Source of the DNA: Sphingosinicella sp. YJ22
GTDB taxonomy: Bacteria; Pseudomonadota; Alphaproteobacteria; Sphingomonadales; Sphingomonadaceae
DNA length: 64,000 nt
Assembly (NCBI RefSeq): GCF_011320075.1
Contig: NZ_JAANPA010000009.1
Coordinates: 1 to 64,000 of the forward strand
Direction: 5' to 3'
Shown here: positions 14,934 through 23,725 of the stretch, one piece after another
Numbering within the stretch: position 1 is the stretch's first letter
Layout of the letters: each line of letters starts with the position of its first letter
Program-made: the position numbers and the translations under genes
Notes under the pieces: generated by a model
The model's database searches: none
What the model saw: the letters and a program-made list of their open reading frames with translations, nothing else
Told to the model about the DNA's origin: nothing

Positions 14934-16217
14934 ATGGACAGAATCCTCATCCGCGGCGGCCGCCGCCTCAACGGCCGAATTGCCATCTCCGGCGCGAAGA
15001 ACGCGGCTTTGACGCTGATGCCGTGCGCTCTGCTCACCGACGAGATCCTCGAGCTCCGCAACCTGCCGCGGCTCGCCGACGTCGACAGCTTCATGCACCT
15101 TCTGAACCAGCTCGGCGTGTCGACGATGGTGAAGGGGACGAGCCCCGCCGAGTTCGGCCGATCGATGACCTTCAAGGCGTCGAAGATCACCTCGACCGTC
15201 GCGCCCTACGACATCGTCCGCAAGATGCGCGCGTCGATCCTGGTGCTCGGCCCGCTGCTCGCGCGCACCGGCGAGGCGACGGTGTCGCTGCCGGGCGGCT
15301 GCTCGATCGGCACGCGGCCGATCGACCTTCACCTCAAGGCGCTTCAGGCGCTCGGCGCCGAGATCGAGCTCGCCGCCGGCTATGTGAAGGCGGTGGCGCC
15401 CAAGGGCGGCCTCACCGGCGGAACGATCAGCTTCCCGGTGGTGTCGGTCGGCGCCACCGAGAATGCGCTGATGGCCGCGGTGCTCGCTAAGGGCACGACG
15501 GTGATCGAGAATGCGGCGCGCGAGCCCGAGATCACCGATCTCGCCGAATGCCTGGTTGCGATGGGCGCGAAGATCGACGGAATCCGCAGCGACACGCTCA
15601 CCATCGAGGGCGTCGAACGGCTTCACGGCGCCCGCTACTCGGTCATGGCGGACCGGATCGAGGCGGGCAGCTATGCCTGCGCGGCGGCGATCACCGGCGG
15701 CGACATCGAACTCGTCGGCGCGCGGCGGGACAGCATGGCGGCGACCCTCGCCGCGCTTCACGACGCCGGGATCCATGTCGAGGACACCGCCGACGGCCTG
15801 CGCGTCTTCACCAATGAGGAGATCAAGCCGCTGTCGCTGTCGACCGCGCCGTTCCCGGCCTTCGCCACCGACATGCAGGCGCAGTTCATGGCCATGCTGA
15901 CCATGGCCAGGGGCACCAGCCTCTTGACCGAGACGATCTTCGAGAACCGCTACATGCACGTTCCGGAATTGAACCGCATGGGCGCGGACATCGAGGTTCG
16001 CGGCCGCTCGGCGGTGGTGCGCGGAGTCGACAAGCTGGTCGGCGCGCCGGTGATGGCGACCGATCTCAGGGCCTCGATGAGCCTGATCATCGCCGGCCTC
16101 GCCGCCGAGGGCGAGACCCAGGTCAGCCGGATCTACCATCTCGACCGCGGCTATGAGCGGCTCGAGGAGAAGCTCCAGGGCATCGGCGCCGACATCGAGC
16201 GAGTCGGCGACGGCTAA
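14934..16217 (+). CDS. murA: UDP-N-acetylglucosamine 1-carboxyvinyltransferase
   Basis: MurA transfers enolpyruvate from PEP to UDP-GlcNAc, the first committed step of peptidoglycan synthesis, in the cytoplasm. From ATG 14934 it is 427 residues, the family length, starting [20 protein letters not shown]. Lys22 lies in SGAKNAALT and the catalytic Cys123 in [16 protein letters not shown], the residue attacked by fosfomycin. RAGS-type elements such as [14 protein letters not shown] and [16 protein letters not shown] are also present. An ATG at 14895 would add 13 non-conserved residues. Codon use matches the housekeeping genes. Confidence 0.96.
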   Translation: MDRILIRGGRRLNGRIAISGAKNAALTLMPCALLTDEILELRNLPRLADVDSFMHLLNQLGVSTMVKGTSPAEFGRSMTFKASKITSTVAPYDIVRKMRASILVLGPLLARTGEATVSLPGGCSIGTRPIDLHLKALQALGAEIELAAGYVKAVAPKGGLTGGTISFPVVSVGATENALMAAVLAKGTTVIENAAREPEITDLAECLVAMGAKIDGIRSDTLTIEGVERLHGARYSVMADRIEAGSYACAAAITGGDIELVGARRDSMAATLAALHDAGIHVEDTADGLRVFTNEEIKPLSLSTAPFPAFATDMQAQFMAMLTMARGTSLLTETIFENRYMHVPELNRMGADIEVRGRSAVVRGVDKLVGAPVMATDLRASMSLIIAGLAAEGETQVSRIYHLDRGYERLEEKLQGIGADIERVGDG

Positions 16218-16289
16218 TCGCTGGCTACGAATAGGTCGTGGTCCCGACCAGTGGTATTATTCTCTCCTCCAGACGGAGGGAGAAGCTCC

Positions 16290-16754
16290 ATGCTGTCGCC
16301 ACAAGCAGTAGCTGCATTAATCGCGTTGGGCGGCGTGATCGTCAGCGCAATTGTAAGCTTCGTCACCGCTCGTGAGAGGCTAATTGCGGAACGACGCCTA
16401 GAAATAGCTGCCCATCGCACGATCCATAAGATTCTGAGGCAGACGCGCTGGCGAATGAGAACCTTCAGCGCGATTCAGCACCACCTGCCTGGCTTCGAGG
16501 ATAACGAACTACGAAAACTGCTCGTGGCAGCCGGTGCCGTCGCATTCAGAAATGAAAAGGATCAGGAACTGTGGGGCCTGATTGACGCGAACCGGGGGGC
16601 GCTTTGGCCGGGCGATGATGGTTCAAACGGCACTCCTGGCTACTTCAGAAGAATAGCGGCCAAATTCACTCGTTGGCGGAGAGGCCCGGTCTTCCCCGGC
16701 CTCAAAGGGGTCGTGGTGGCCGCCCCGGCTCAAGCAAGGCCGCAATACGGCTAA
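16290..16754 (+). CDS. Hypothetical membrane-anchored protein, compositionally distinct
   Basis: A 154-residue protein; the start at 16290 is chosen because ggaggg lies nine bases upstream. One N-terminal membrane helix (residues 5-24, AVAALIALGGVIVSAIVSF) is followed by a charged linker (ARERLIAERRLEIAA) and a helical domain with HHLPGFEDNELRKLLVAAGA and KDQELWGLIDANR. The second half looks like a conserved module, but I cannot name it. The gene uses visibly more A/T-ending codons than murA and the amidohydrolase on either side, suggesting recent acquisition. The C-terminus ends 12 bp from the convergent amidohydrolase gene. Confidence 0.6.
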   Translation: MLSPQAVAALIALGGVIVSAIVSFVTARERLIAERRLEIAAHRTIHKILRQTRWRMRTFSAIQHHLPGFEDNELRKLLVAAGAVAFRNEKDQELWGLIDANRGALWPGDDGSNGTPGYFRRIAAKFTRWRRGPVFPGLKGVVVAAPAQARPQYG

Positions 16755-16765
16755 CGCCGTGCGGT

Positions 16766-18127
16766 TCAATCCGCATCGGGCAGAACGCGCTGGCCGCCCA
16801 TCCGGTGGACCCGGCCGTGGCGCATCACGAACTGGACATTCTCGAGCAGGCGGACGTTCTGGGTCGGGTCGCCGGCGACCGCGATGATGTCGGCGTCCTT
16901 GCCGGGCTCGATCGTGCCGACTGTGTCCTGGCGGCCGAGCAGGGTCGCGGCGCTGACCGTCGCCGAGCGGATCGCGTCCATCGGCGACATGCCGGCGCGA
17001 ACCATCAAAGCGAACTCCTCGGCGTTGCGGCCGTGCGGGCTGACTCCGCTGTCGGTGCCGAAGGCGATGTTGACGCCTTCGCGAAGCGCCCGGGCGAAGC
17101 TTCGCTCGGCGTTGCCGGCGGCCTCCTGCGCCTTTTGATATTGCGCCGCGGTGAGCGCCCCGCGCTGGCCGTCGGCGAGCGCCGCGGCGGGTGCGAGAAG
17201 GGTGGGGACGTAATAGGCCCCGGTCTGGCGGTAGAGCTGGAAAGTGCGGTCGTTGGTGAAGGTGCCGTGCTCGATCGAATTGACTCCGGCCTCGAGCGCC
17301 GCGTTGACTCCGTCGACGCCGTGGGCGTGGGCGGCGACGCGGCGACCGAACATGCGCGCCGTCTCGACGATCGAGCGCATCTCGTCGGGCATCATCTGCT
17401 GGTTGAGGCCGCCGGCGACGTTGCTGAGCACGCCTCCGGTCGCGGAGAATTTGATCACCTCGGCACCGCGCGAGATCTGCTCGCGTACCGCGCGGCGGCA
17501 GTCGTCGGCGCCGTTGCAGGTATTGATCGCGTCGGCCTCGCGGATGCGGGTGAGGTCGCGGTTGAGGCCGTTGACGTCGCCATGGCCGCCCGACACCGAA
17601 ATCCCGCGGCCCGCCGCGACGATGGTCGGCCCCTCGAAATCGCCGGCGTTGATGGCGTCGCGGAGCGAGAAGATGAGGTGCGGATCGTTGCCAAGGTCGC
17701 GCACCGTGGTGAAGCCGGCCTGGAGGGTGCTGCGGGCGTGGACGGCGGCGGTATAGGCCTCGTCCTCATAGTCGCGGGTCGCCTCCTGGAGCCGCGCCTG
17801 GAAGCGGTCGTCGAGGCCGCGCATGTGGACGTGCATGTCCATGAGGCCGGGCAGGACATAGTGGTCGCGCAGGTTCACGACGCGGGCGCCGGGGACCTCG
17901 ACGAAGCCGTCGCGGATCTCGGCGATGCGACGGCCGCGGGTGACGATGGTGACGTTGCGGCGCGGCGCCTGGCCGGGGACTGCGAGCAGCGTGCCGGCAT
18001 GGATCGCGGTGACCGGCTCGCTTTGCGGCGCCGGCGCCTGCGCCGGTTGGGCGAAAGCGGGGGATGCAAGGCCGGCGGCAACGGCCATCGGCGCCGCCGC
18101 AGCGGCCAGAAATAGCGCGATTCTCAT
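16766..18127 (-). CDS. Secreted metal-dependent amidohydrolase (imidazolonepropionase-like)
   Basis: A 453-residue protein with a Sec signal peptide (residues 1-26, ending ASPAFA). The amidohydrolase TIM-barrel has the full metal site: His99-x-His101 (MDMHVHMRG), a likely carboxylated Lys in VIKFSATGG, His in AAHAHGVDGV, His in SIEHGT and the catalytic Asp in FGTDSGVSPHG. Periplasmic relatives hydrolyse dipeptides or related amides (Xaa-Pro or Xaa-Arg types). The exact substrate is unknown. The start at 18127 follows aggggattgag; the frame is open to 18220, but the upstream part is not signal-like. It lies downstream of the GTPase-like operon on the same strand after a 183-bp gap. Confidence 0.88.
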   Translation of the reverse strand: MRIALFLAAAAAPMAVAAGLASPAFAQPAQAPAPQSEPVTAIHAGTLLAVPGQAPRRNVTIVTRGRRIAEIRDGFVEVPGARVVNLRDHYVLPGLMDMHVHMRGLDDRFQARLQEATRDYEDEAYTAAVHARSTLQAGFTTVRDLGNDPHLIFSLRDAINAGDFEGPTIVAAGRGISVSGGHGDVNGLNRDLTRIREADAINTCNGADDCRRAVREQISRGAEVIKFSATGGVLSNVAGGLNQQMMPDEMRSIVETARMFGRRVAAHAHGVDGVNAALEAGVNSIEHGTFTNDRTFQLYRQTGAYYVPTLLAPAAALADGQRGALTAAQYQKAQEAAGNAERSFARALREGVNIAFGTDSGVSPHGRNAEEFALMVRAGMSPMDAIRSATVSAATLLGRQDTVGTIEPGKDADIIAVAGDPTQNVRLLENVQFVMRHGRVHRMGGQRVLPDAD

Positions 18128-18310
18128 CTCAATCCCCTGTTGAGGCCCGGCGAATGTTCCCGAATGTTCGCAATGCCCATGGACGTCGAGCCATGCCGCG
18201 CCGAACGCGTCGGGCGGCATGATCGCGGGCTACTAGATCAGGCGAAATCCTATTTCGCAAGCGGTCCGGTCAGGGAGGAAGTGCCACCTCGAACGCGGCC
18301 CAGGCTCATC

Positions 18311-19552
18311 CTACACCGCCGGACCGCTGGCCTGCGAATAGAGAACGTAACCCATCGTAAGGAACAGCGCAGTGGCCAAAGCGATGAGGATCCCAAAAAG
18401 GATGCGCTCGCCAAGGCTCCAGGATTCGTCGGCATCGGTGGTGACCGGCTGGTCCTTCTGCGCCACCGGCTTCTGTCCGGAATGGTCAACATGGATGTTT
18501 GCCGCAGCCGTGGGAAGCGCCGAGACGCGCTGCAGAATCTCACGATGCGCCAGCTCGATGAGTTTGCCGTTGCGGGTGACTTGGTCGGCGACGTCGCGCA
18601 TCTGCCCTTTGATCGCGGCCCACTGGCGGTACTGGTCGCTTCCGTCCAACTCGGCCTGCTGCTCCTCGACTTTCGCCCGCAGGCCGGCAGCCTGATCGGC
18701 CCATTCTGCGGTCCGGCTACGCTCGGAGGCGAGCTCGCCCTCTAGCGCGCGGCAGCGTTCCGACAGCTCGACTGTCTGGGTTTTAGTCGAGCGGTTCTCA
18801 TCGATCGTCGCTGCGAAGGCCCGCGGCAGGACCTTGACGATCTCGGGTGCGGAAAGCGGGACAATGGGACTTGCGGCTTCAGGCACGCCGTCGGCCTGAC
18901 CGGCATGAGGCACAAGAACGAGGATTCGTGCATGGTTGGGCGTCGGCGGGGGAAGCAGCGTAGCACGCAGGAGCTGGTCCGCCGCCAGCTTCCAACCGTC
19001 AGTCTCGTCCTTGCTCGTCGCCAGGAAAATCGCCGTGTCCGCGGCCGGTGTCGCCACGAAAGTCCACCCGCCCAGCACGGAAGGAAGGTTCGGCGACGGC
19101 TGCAGGAAGCCGGGAAGAAAGCGCGCCCTAAATTCGTCGGCGCGCGGGTCGAGGTCATCGCCTTTACGGGCGACATCGGCGAACGTGCGTAGGGATTTCA
19201 GCAGCGGCTCGGCATAGAGAAGGTCATGGTTCAGCAACCACACGCCGACCCCCGCATGGTTTTGCCGGTCCCCGTAAACTTCGTCGACCGCATGTCCGAA
19301 GACCGCGATCCAGGTGACACTGCGCGAACGATAGTTGAACCGCGCGAATTCCACGACATAATCGCCGGGCAGAAGGCTCAGCTCGTTGCGGAACCCGACA
19401 TAATCGCTCGGGGGCACCCAGTCGGGCCGGGCGGCGGTCCCGCCGAGTACCTGCACCCGGAGCCCGCCAGAATAAGAGTGACTCTCCAGGACGAAGTCGT
19501 CCTGCGCGCGTTGCTCTGCCGCGGGCTTGTCGGCCTCCTTCAGCCGAGTCAT
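18311..19552 (-). CDS. Tail-anchored coiled-coil protein of the GTPase-like operon (component 3)
   Basis: A 413-residue protein starting at ATG 19552, which overlaps the stop of the P-loop gene as ATGA. Residues 20-220 form a predicted globular, beta-rich domain (YVGFRNELSLLPGDYVVEF, NHAGVGVWLLNHDLLYAEPL, LGGWTFVATPAADTAIFLA). About 250-330 is a coiled coil rich in Glu, Arg and Gln. A single hydrophobic segment near 382-405 (ILFGILIALATALFLTMGYV) is followed by nine residues, so it is a tail-anchored membrane protein with its bulk in the cytoplasm. No family is recognised. GAP1-type GTPase-associated proteins are a comparison worth testing. Confidence 0.75.
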   Translation of the reverse strand: MTRLKEADKPAAEQRAQDDFVLESHSYSGGLRVQVLGGTAARPDWVPPSDYVGFRNELSLLPGDYVVEFARFNYRSRSVTWIAVFGHAVDEVYGDRQNHAGVGVWLLNHDLLYAEPLLKSLRTFADVARKGDDLDPRADEFRARFLPGFLQPSPNLPSVLGGWTFVATPAADTAIFLATSKDETDGWKLAADQLLRATLLPPPTPNHARILVLVPHAGQADGVPEAASPIVPLSAPEIVKVLPRAFAATIDENRSTKTQTVELSERCRALEGELASERSRTAEWADQAAGLRAKVEEQQAELDGSDQYRQWAAIKGQMRDVADQVTRNGKLIELAHREILQRVSALPTAAANIHVDHSGQKPVAQKDQPVTTDADESWSLGERILFGILIALATALFLTMGYVLYSQASGPAV

Positions 19553-20799
19553 CGCCCGGAGACGAAGTCGAGGAGCTTGTGGAAGGCCCGGACCAGCGCG
19601 GGCTTCCGGGGCGGTTCGGGAAAGAGTGACAGCGGCACCTCGCCTGCGGCCTGCAAGGCGTTGCGATAGAGGTAGGTCCACAGGCGCGGCGGATAGCTCT
19701 TCACGACTCCCTGAAGATCAGAGTCGTTTTTCAGCTGTAACCGCCCATCCTTGTTGATGATGCCCGAGACATAGGCGTTCAACTGCCGTTGGTCAGGATC
19801 GACGTCGAGTCTCTGGAAGGCGGCCAGTGCCTGCGCGTAATTGCCGTAGCAGAAGTCGAGCAAAGCGGGCCGGTCCTCCTCGACGCTTTCGGCGCGATCG
19901 CTCTCGCGCGCCGAGTGAGCGTCCCACTTGGTGACCAACATCAGGTGCCGGTCGCTCATGCGGTGGGTGGCGCGGCTGCGATCATAGGCGTCCAGCACGT
20001 TCGAGATCGCCAGCGAGGCGCCTTCGATCTCGTGGCTGTCCTCGTTCGCGTCCTCGTTCCCATAGACGAAGCGCTGGGTGTAAGGCGTGAGGTAGAGGAA
20101 GCTGATCCCGCCTTGGTAGCTGGCGATGAAGCTTTCGACAGCGGCTTGGAGCTCGGGGGCGGTGCGCTCCAGATCGGAATAGCGCTGATCCCGCTTCTTG
20201 AGCGGGCGGTACCATTCGCCATTGCTCTCCAGAAACGCGAAACGCTGCGGCGGACGACCCGTCGGGCGCACCTCGACCGGAATGAAGAAAGGCAAGCTGA
20301 CATTGGTCTTGGGTGTCGGCTCACCGGCAATGAACGCCTGCGTGCCGACGTCGAACAGCCGCCGCGCATCTTCGTGCAGCTTGCGGCCGACCCCGTCGAC
20401 GGAACCGAGGATCGGGTCGCACAACAGGATGCCGGTTTCGAGCCGCGGCTCCGACACCAGAGTGGCGAAGAGCGACAGAAGTAGCGACGTCTTGCCGCTG
20501 AAGGCCGTGCCGAACAGCACCACCGGATGATAGCCGCCGCTCTCGAGGGCGCGGGCAAGCTGAAGACCGAGGCGCCGCCCTCCGTCACGAGCGTCATCCG
20601 GAGGAGCGGATGGGCTAGAAGGGACGAGAGAGGAGGCGCCCGCTTCCTCCGCGCCGCTATAGGAAGGAAATCGCGGCGGTGCCTCGGCCTCCTCTTCGTT
20701 CGCCGCGCTCATCCGACGCCTCGCCCTGGAGGACAGTGGAGGCGGGACGAGCGCGGGTTGCGCTTCGGCGTCATAGGGTTTCGGCGCTTCGTCCGCCAT
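19549..20799 (-). CDS. P-loop GTPase-like protein of the operon (component 2)
   Basis: A 416-residue soluble protein (start ATG 20799, sharing its A with the TGA stop of the upstream gene; GTG 20805 is an alternative). Residues 1-75 are Pro/Glu/Ser-rich and likely disordered. A Walker A motif GTAFSGKT lies at about residues 97-104 after VVLF, and VTKWDAH at about 289-295 resembles the [NT]KxD guanine-specificity motif. FAFLESNGEW (about 187-196) is in the place of the switch II region. The order and spacing suggest a TRAFAC-like GTPase, close in style to the double-GTPase families of predicted conflict systems (inference). The gene lies between two membrane-protein genes in a three-gene overlap cassette. 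Confidence 0.75.
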   Translation of the reverse strand: MADEAPKPYDAEAQPALVPPPLSSRARRRMSAANEEEAEAPPRFPSYSGAEEAGASSLVPSSPSAPPDDARDGGRRLGLQLARALESGGYHPVVLFGTAFSGKTSLLLSLFATLVSEPRLETGILLCDPILGSVDGVGRKLHEDARRLFDVGTQAFIAGEPTPKTNVSLPFFIPVEVRPTGRPPQRFAFLESNGEWYRPLKKRDQRYSDLERTAPELQAAVESFIASYQGGISFLYLTPYTQRFVYGNEDANEDSHEIEGASLAISNVLDAYDRSRATHRMSDRHLMLVTKWDAHSARESDRAESVEEDRPALLDFCYGNYAQALAAFQRLDVDPDQRQLNAYVSGIINKDGRLQLKNDSDLQGVVKSYPPRLWTYLYRNALQAAGEVPLSLFPEPPRKPALVRAFHKLLDFVSGR

Positions 20800-21824
20800 C
20801 ACCACGCTCCCGCCAGCTTGCTCTCGGTCGCCCTACGGCGGCCGCCATGCGCGGCGACCAGCATGAAGCAGTGGACCATGAAATAGTCGAAGCTAAAGGC
20901 GATCAGCAGGTAGACCCAGGTCACCGGTTGATCGATCCGCTCGAGGAAGAGCGCGGGCAATTTGAAGGCGTTGCCGAGACTCTGCACCTCGGAGATGTGC
21001 AACCCGTCGGGCACATCCCGCACCTCCGCGTGGCGCGACAGACGCTGGCGAAGGGCGCGATAGCGCGAATCCTGCGCTTCGAATTGCGGGAGCACCCGCG
21101 GCAGCATGAGCGGGCTGTACCCGGCCGACAACTCGGACCGCAGATTGCCGAGCGTCTCCTCCGCGCCATTGGCCTCCGCAATGGCGTTCCCAAGATCCGG
21201 ATTGTTCCAGGCGGCCCGGCTGAGCAGCGTGTCGATGCGCTCCCGGTAGTCGGCGATGACCTCCTCGTTGCGTTCGCAATTCCGTCCGGTGTTGCTGAGC
21301 GGAGTGAAGCCGGGGAGGAGGCGCTGCAGCTCGGCGATTCGGCGGCGCGCTTCCTGGCCCTGGCCGCAGTTGAGCGGGTTGCGGATCTCGCTGAAAAAGG
21401 CCTCGCTGGCCGTCCGGACCTGGTTGCCGCGCTCAGTGGCGCCGCTGCTCTCCAGTTCCTGTTCGGCGACGCCCCTCAATCGCGCGAACCGCCCCTGCGC
21501 CTCGCCGGCGGCGTCAGTCAGGATACGACCGCCCTCCAGATAGAGCATCAGGCTGTTGTAGACGCCGGCGGCGCTGACCACGAGGAGGGCGGAGAACAGG
21601 ACCGGGTGCTTCCTAATCCCGCCATTGTTACCGACGACTTGGGCGAGATACCAAGCGAAGATCGCGACCACCGCGGCCCCCACCATCGCCAGGAAAATCC
21701 TGGAGCGCAGGAACAGATTGAAGTATCCGTAGGCGATGATCGCGAAGAAGATCAGCGAGAAGACGAACAGCAGGACCTGCATCGACCGGTATCGATTGAC
21801 CTGCTCGGCTTTGGAGCCCCCCAT
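20799..21824 (-). CDS. Four-helix membrane protein with periplasmic domain (component 1)
   Basis: A 341-residue protein. Membrane helices lie at about 15-38, 41-64, 72-95 and 297-325. Positive residues flank the cytoplasmic sides (VNRYRS, GGIRKH, GGRRRATESK), so residues 98-295 should be periplasmic. That domain is helical and contains two cysteines (PLNCGQGQ and GRNCERNEE), able to form a disulfide. It looks like a sensor or receptor placed across the inner membrane, but no family is recognised. It is the first gene of the operon; its stop overlaps the P-loop gene start (TGATG). A ribosome site aagggga precedes the ATG. Confidence 0.75.
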   Translation of the reverse strand: MGGSKAEQVNRYRSMQVLLFVFSLIFFAIIAYGYFNLFLRSRIFLAMVGAAVVAIFAWYLAQVVGNNGGIRKHPVLFSALLVVSAAGVYNSLMLYLEGGRILTDAAGEAQGRFARLRGVAEQELESSGATERGNQVRTASEAFFSEIRNPLNCGQGQEARRRIAELQRLLPGFTPLSNTGRNCERNEEVIADYRERIDTLLSRAAWNNPDLGNAIAEANGAEETLGNLRSELSAGYSPLMLPRVLPQFEAQDSRYRALRQRLSRHAEVRDVPDGLHISEVQSLGNAFKLPALFLERIDQPVTWVYLLIAFSFDYFMVHCFMLVAAHGGRRRATESKLAGAW

Positions 21825-21979
21825 GGCCTTTCCCCTTGGCCTTAACGATTCGGCAAGGAAGGCTAGAACCGCCTATTCATTGAGGAAATGAGGGTCCGAT
21901 CCGAAACGGACCGGTTCTCGTCCGCTATGGAGCGAGCTTTGCCGGCGGTCGACGCCGGCCCGAACGATGATTGACCATT

Positions 21980-22411
21980 TCAGCCGGTCAGCGCTCGGTA
22001 GAAGCGGTAGCTGCTTCGTTCGTAGCCGAGGCGCTCGTAGAAGGCGTGGGCGTCGGCTCGGCGAAGGTTGCTGGTGACCTCGATCAGGCCGCAGCCCGCC
22101 GCGCGCAGGTGGCGCTCCGCGGCCTCCACGAGCAGCCGTCCCAACCCTTGGCCGCGCGCCTCCTCCGCGACGACCAGCATCGTGATCCGGCCGACCGGGC
22201 GCGGACGGTGAAGCACGGGCGTTATACCCAGGGTGATGCAGCCGACGATCCGGTCGGTCTCGGCGATCAGGGTCGGGCGGCCCTGCTCGGTAAGATCGTG
22301 GAGCCGTGCGCCGAGCCCGTCCTCGTCGACCTCGTAGCCGAGGGCGCGGATCAGGGTCACCAGGGTCGGAATGTCGCGCGTCTCCGCCTCGCGGATGCTC
22401 GGCCCGGTCAA
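21980..22411 (-). CDS. GNAT-family N-acetyltransferase
   Basis: A 143-residue acetyltransferase. The acetyl-CoA binding motif A is clear (MLVVAEEARGQGLGRLLVEA, with the R/Q-x-x-G-x-G/A pattern RGQGLG), followed by motif B with AHAFYERLGYERSSYRFYRA. The substrate is unknown; such small proteins acetylate amines, peptides or antibiotics. Its ATG overlaps the stop of the DUF445 gene (ATGA), so the two are co-translated. A 155-bp gap separates it from the GTPase-like operon start. Confidence 0.88.
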   Translation of the reverse strand: MTGPSIREAETRDIPTLVTLIRALGYEVDEDGLGARLHDLTEQGRPTLIAETDRIVGCITLGITPVLHRPRPVGRITMLVVAEEARGQGLGRLLVEAAERHLRAAGCGLIEVTSNLRRADAHAFYERLGYERSSYRFYRALTG

Positions 22412-23658
22412 AAGGCGACCTCGATCGTGTGGATGAGGAGGCCCACCAGGCCTCCGACGACGGTGCCGTTGATCCGGATATATTGGAGGTCCTTGCCGAC
22501 CGCGGATTCGAGGCGGGCGGTGATCGTGCCGGCGTCCCAGCGCTTGACCGTGTCGGAGACGAGCCGGACGATGCCGTCGCCATAATCGGCGGCGACTCCG
22601 ACGATCGCCCGCCGGGCGAAGCGGTTGATGCCCTGGCGGAAGCGGTTGTTATGCTCCAGCGCCTCGCCGAGCTCGCGCAGCATGGTTCCGACCTCGCCGG
22701 CGAGCGCGCCTTCGGGATCGCGGACCCGACGGATGAGGCCGGTGCGCATCCGCTCCCACACGCCCAGCCACCATTGCTCGACCGCGGGATTGTCGAGCAG
22801 GCCCGACTTGAGGTCCATGACGCGCTGGCGCATTTCCGGATCGCTGCGCAGCTTCTCGGCGAGATCGCGCAGTTGCTCCTCGATCTTCTTGCGCAGCGGA
22901 TGGGCGGGATCGGCGGCGAGCTCGGTCAGCAGCCGGTCGATGCCGTCGATGATCTTGTCGGCGACGGTGGAGTCGAGACCGGTCCAGCGCAGGATCGAGC
23001 CGGAGCGGTCGTGGACCATCTGGCGGATCAGGTCCTCGTTGTTGTTGACGAGGCGCGCGATGGCGATGACCAGCTCGTCGAGCAGGGGGACGTGGCGGTC
23101 CTCGGCGATCGCGGCGTCGAGCGCCTCGCCGATCAGCGGCGCGGCGTCGAAGCTGCGCAGCCGGTCGGCGAGGACTCCCTTCACCATGGTGCCGAAGCGT
23201 TCGGGATCGAGCGCTTCCAGCATATTCTCGAGCATTCGAGCGGCGCCACGCCACAGCCGGCCCTGCTGCGGCGGCTCGGCGAGGAAGCGGCCCGCGGCGC
23301 CGGCGACGTCGACCCGTTGCATTCGGCGGGCGACGACCGACGGCGTGAGGAAATTGTCGCGCAGGAACAAGGCGAGCGTGTCGCCGATGCGGTCCTTGTT
23401 GCGCGGGATGATCGCGGTGTGCGGGATCGGCAGGCCGAGCGGGTGGCGGAACAGGGCGGTCACCGCGAACCAGTCGGCGATTCCGCCGACCATCGCCGCT
23501 TCCGCGAACGCCTTGACGAAGCCCCAGGCGGGATGCGCGCGCTCGAGGCCCGAAACGGCGATGAACACGGCCGCCATCGCCGCCAGCATCGCCGTCGCGA
23601 CGACCCGCATTCGGCGGCCGCTGTCAGGCGGAGGGTAGCGGACGGGCAGCGGGATCAT
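22408..23658 (-). CDS. DUF445 family inner-membrane protein
   Basis: A 416-residue protein of the DUF445 (YjiN-like) family. A hydrophobic helix lies at about 19-37, then FVKAFAEAAMVGGIADWFAV with the family GGIADWFAVTALFRHPLG signature and IPHTAIIPRNKDRIG. The long central region is helical and charged. The C-terminus has a second membrane segment (GTVVGGLVGLLIHTIEVAF). The molecular role of the family is unknown. It is translationally coupled to the GNAT gene downstream. It lies 67 bp after the RND permease stop, where a terminator-like hairpin is found. Confidence 0.88.
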   Translation of the reverse strand: MIPLPVRYPPPDSGRRMRVVATAMLAAMAAVFIAVSGLERAHPAWGFVKAFAEAAMVGGIADWFAVTALFRHPLGLPIPHTAIIPRNKDRIGDTLALFLRDNFLTPSVVARRMQRVDVAGAAGRFLAEPPQQGRLWRGAARMLENMLEALDPERFGTMVKGVLADRLRSFDAAPLIGEALDAAIAEDRHVPLLDELVIAIARLVNNNEDLIRQMVHDRSGSILRWTGLDSTVADKIIDGIDRLLTELAADPAHPLRKKIEEQLRDLAEKLRSDPEMRQRVMDLKSGLLDNPAVEQWWLGVWERMRTGLIRRVRDPEGALAGEVGTMLRELGEALEHNNRFRQGINRFARRAIVGVAADYGDGIVRLVSDTVKRWDAGTITARLESAVGKDLQYIRINGTVVGGLVGLLIHTIEVAF

Positions 23659-23692
23659 GGCCCATCAATAGACGGCGGCGATTTGGGTTCAA

Positions 23693-23717
23693 CCGGGGCG
23701 CAGATCGGGCGCCCCGG
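23693..23717 (-). terminator. Hairpin after the RND permease gene
   Basis: A perfect 9-bp stem (ccggggcgc at 23693-23701 pairing with 23709-23717) and a 7-base loop lie just past the permease stop on the minus strand. Only two T follow in that direction, so termination strength is uncertain. Confidence 0.5.
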
Positions 23718-23725
23718 CCGGACCC

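Noticed and set aside
18242-18258. Hairpin gcgaaat-cct-atttcgc as terminator of the GTPase-like operon
   Set aside because: It lies 53 bp past the last stop, has a short A/T-rich stem and is not followed by a T-run on the minus strand. It may be a chance palindrome.
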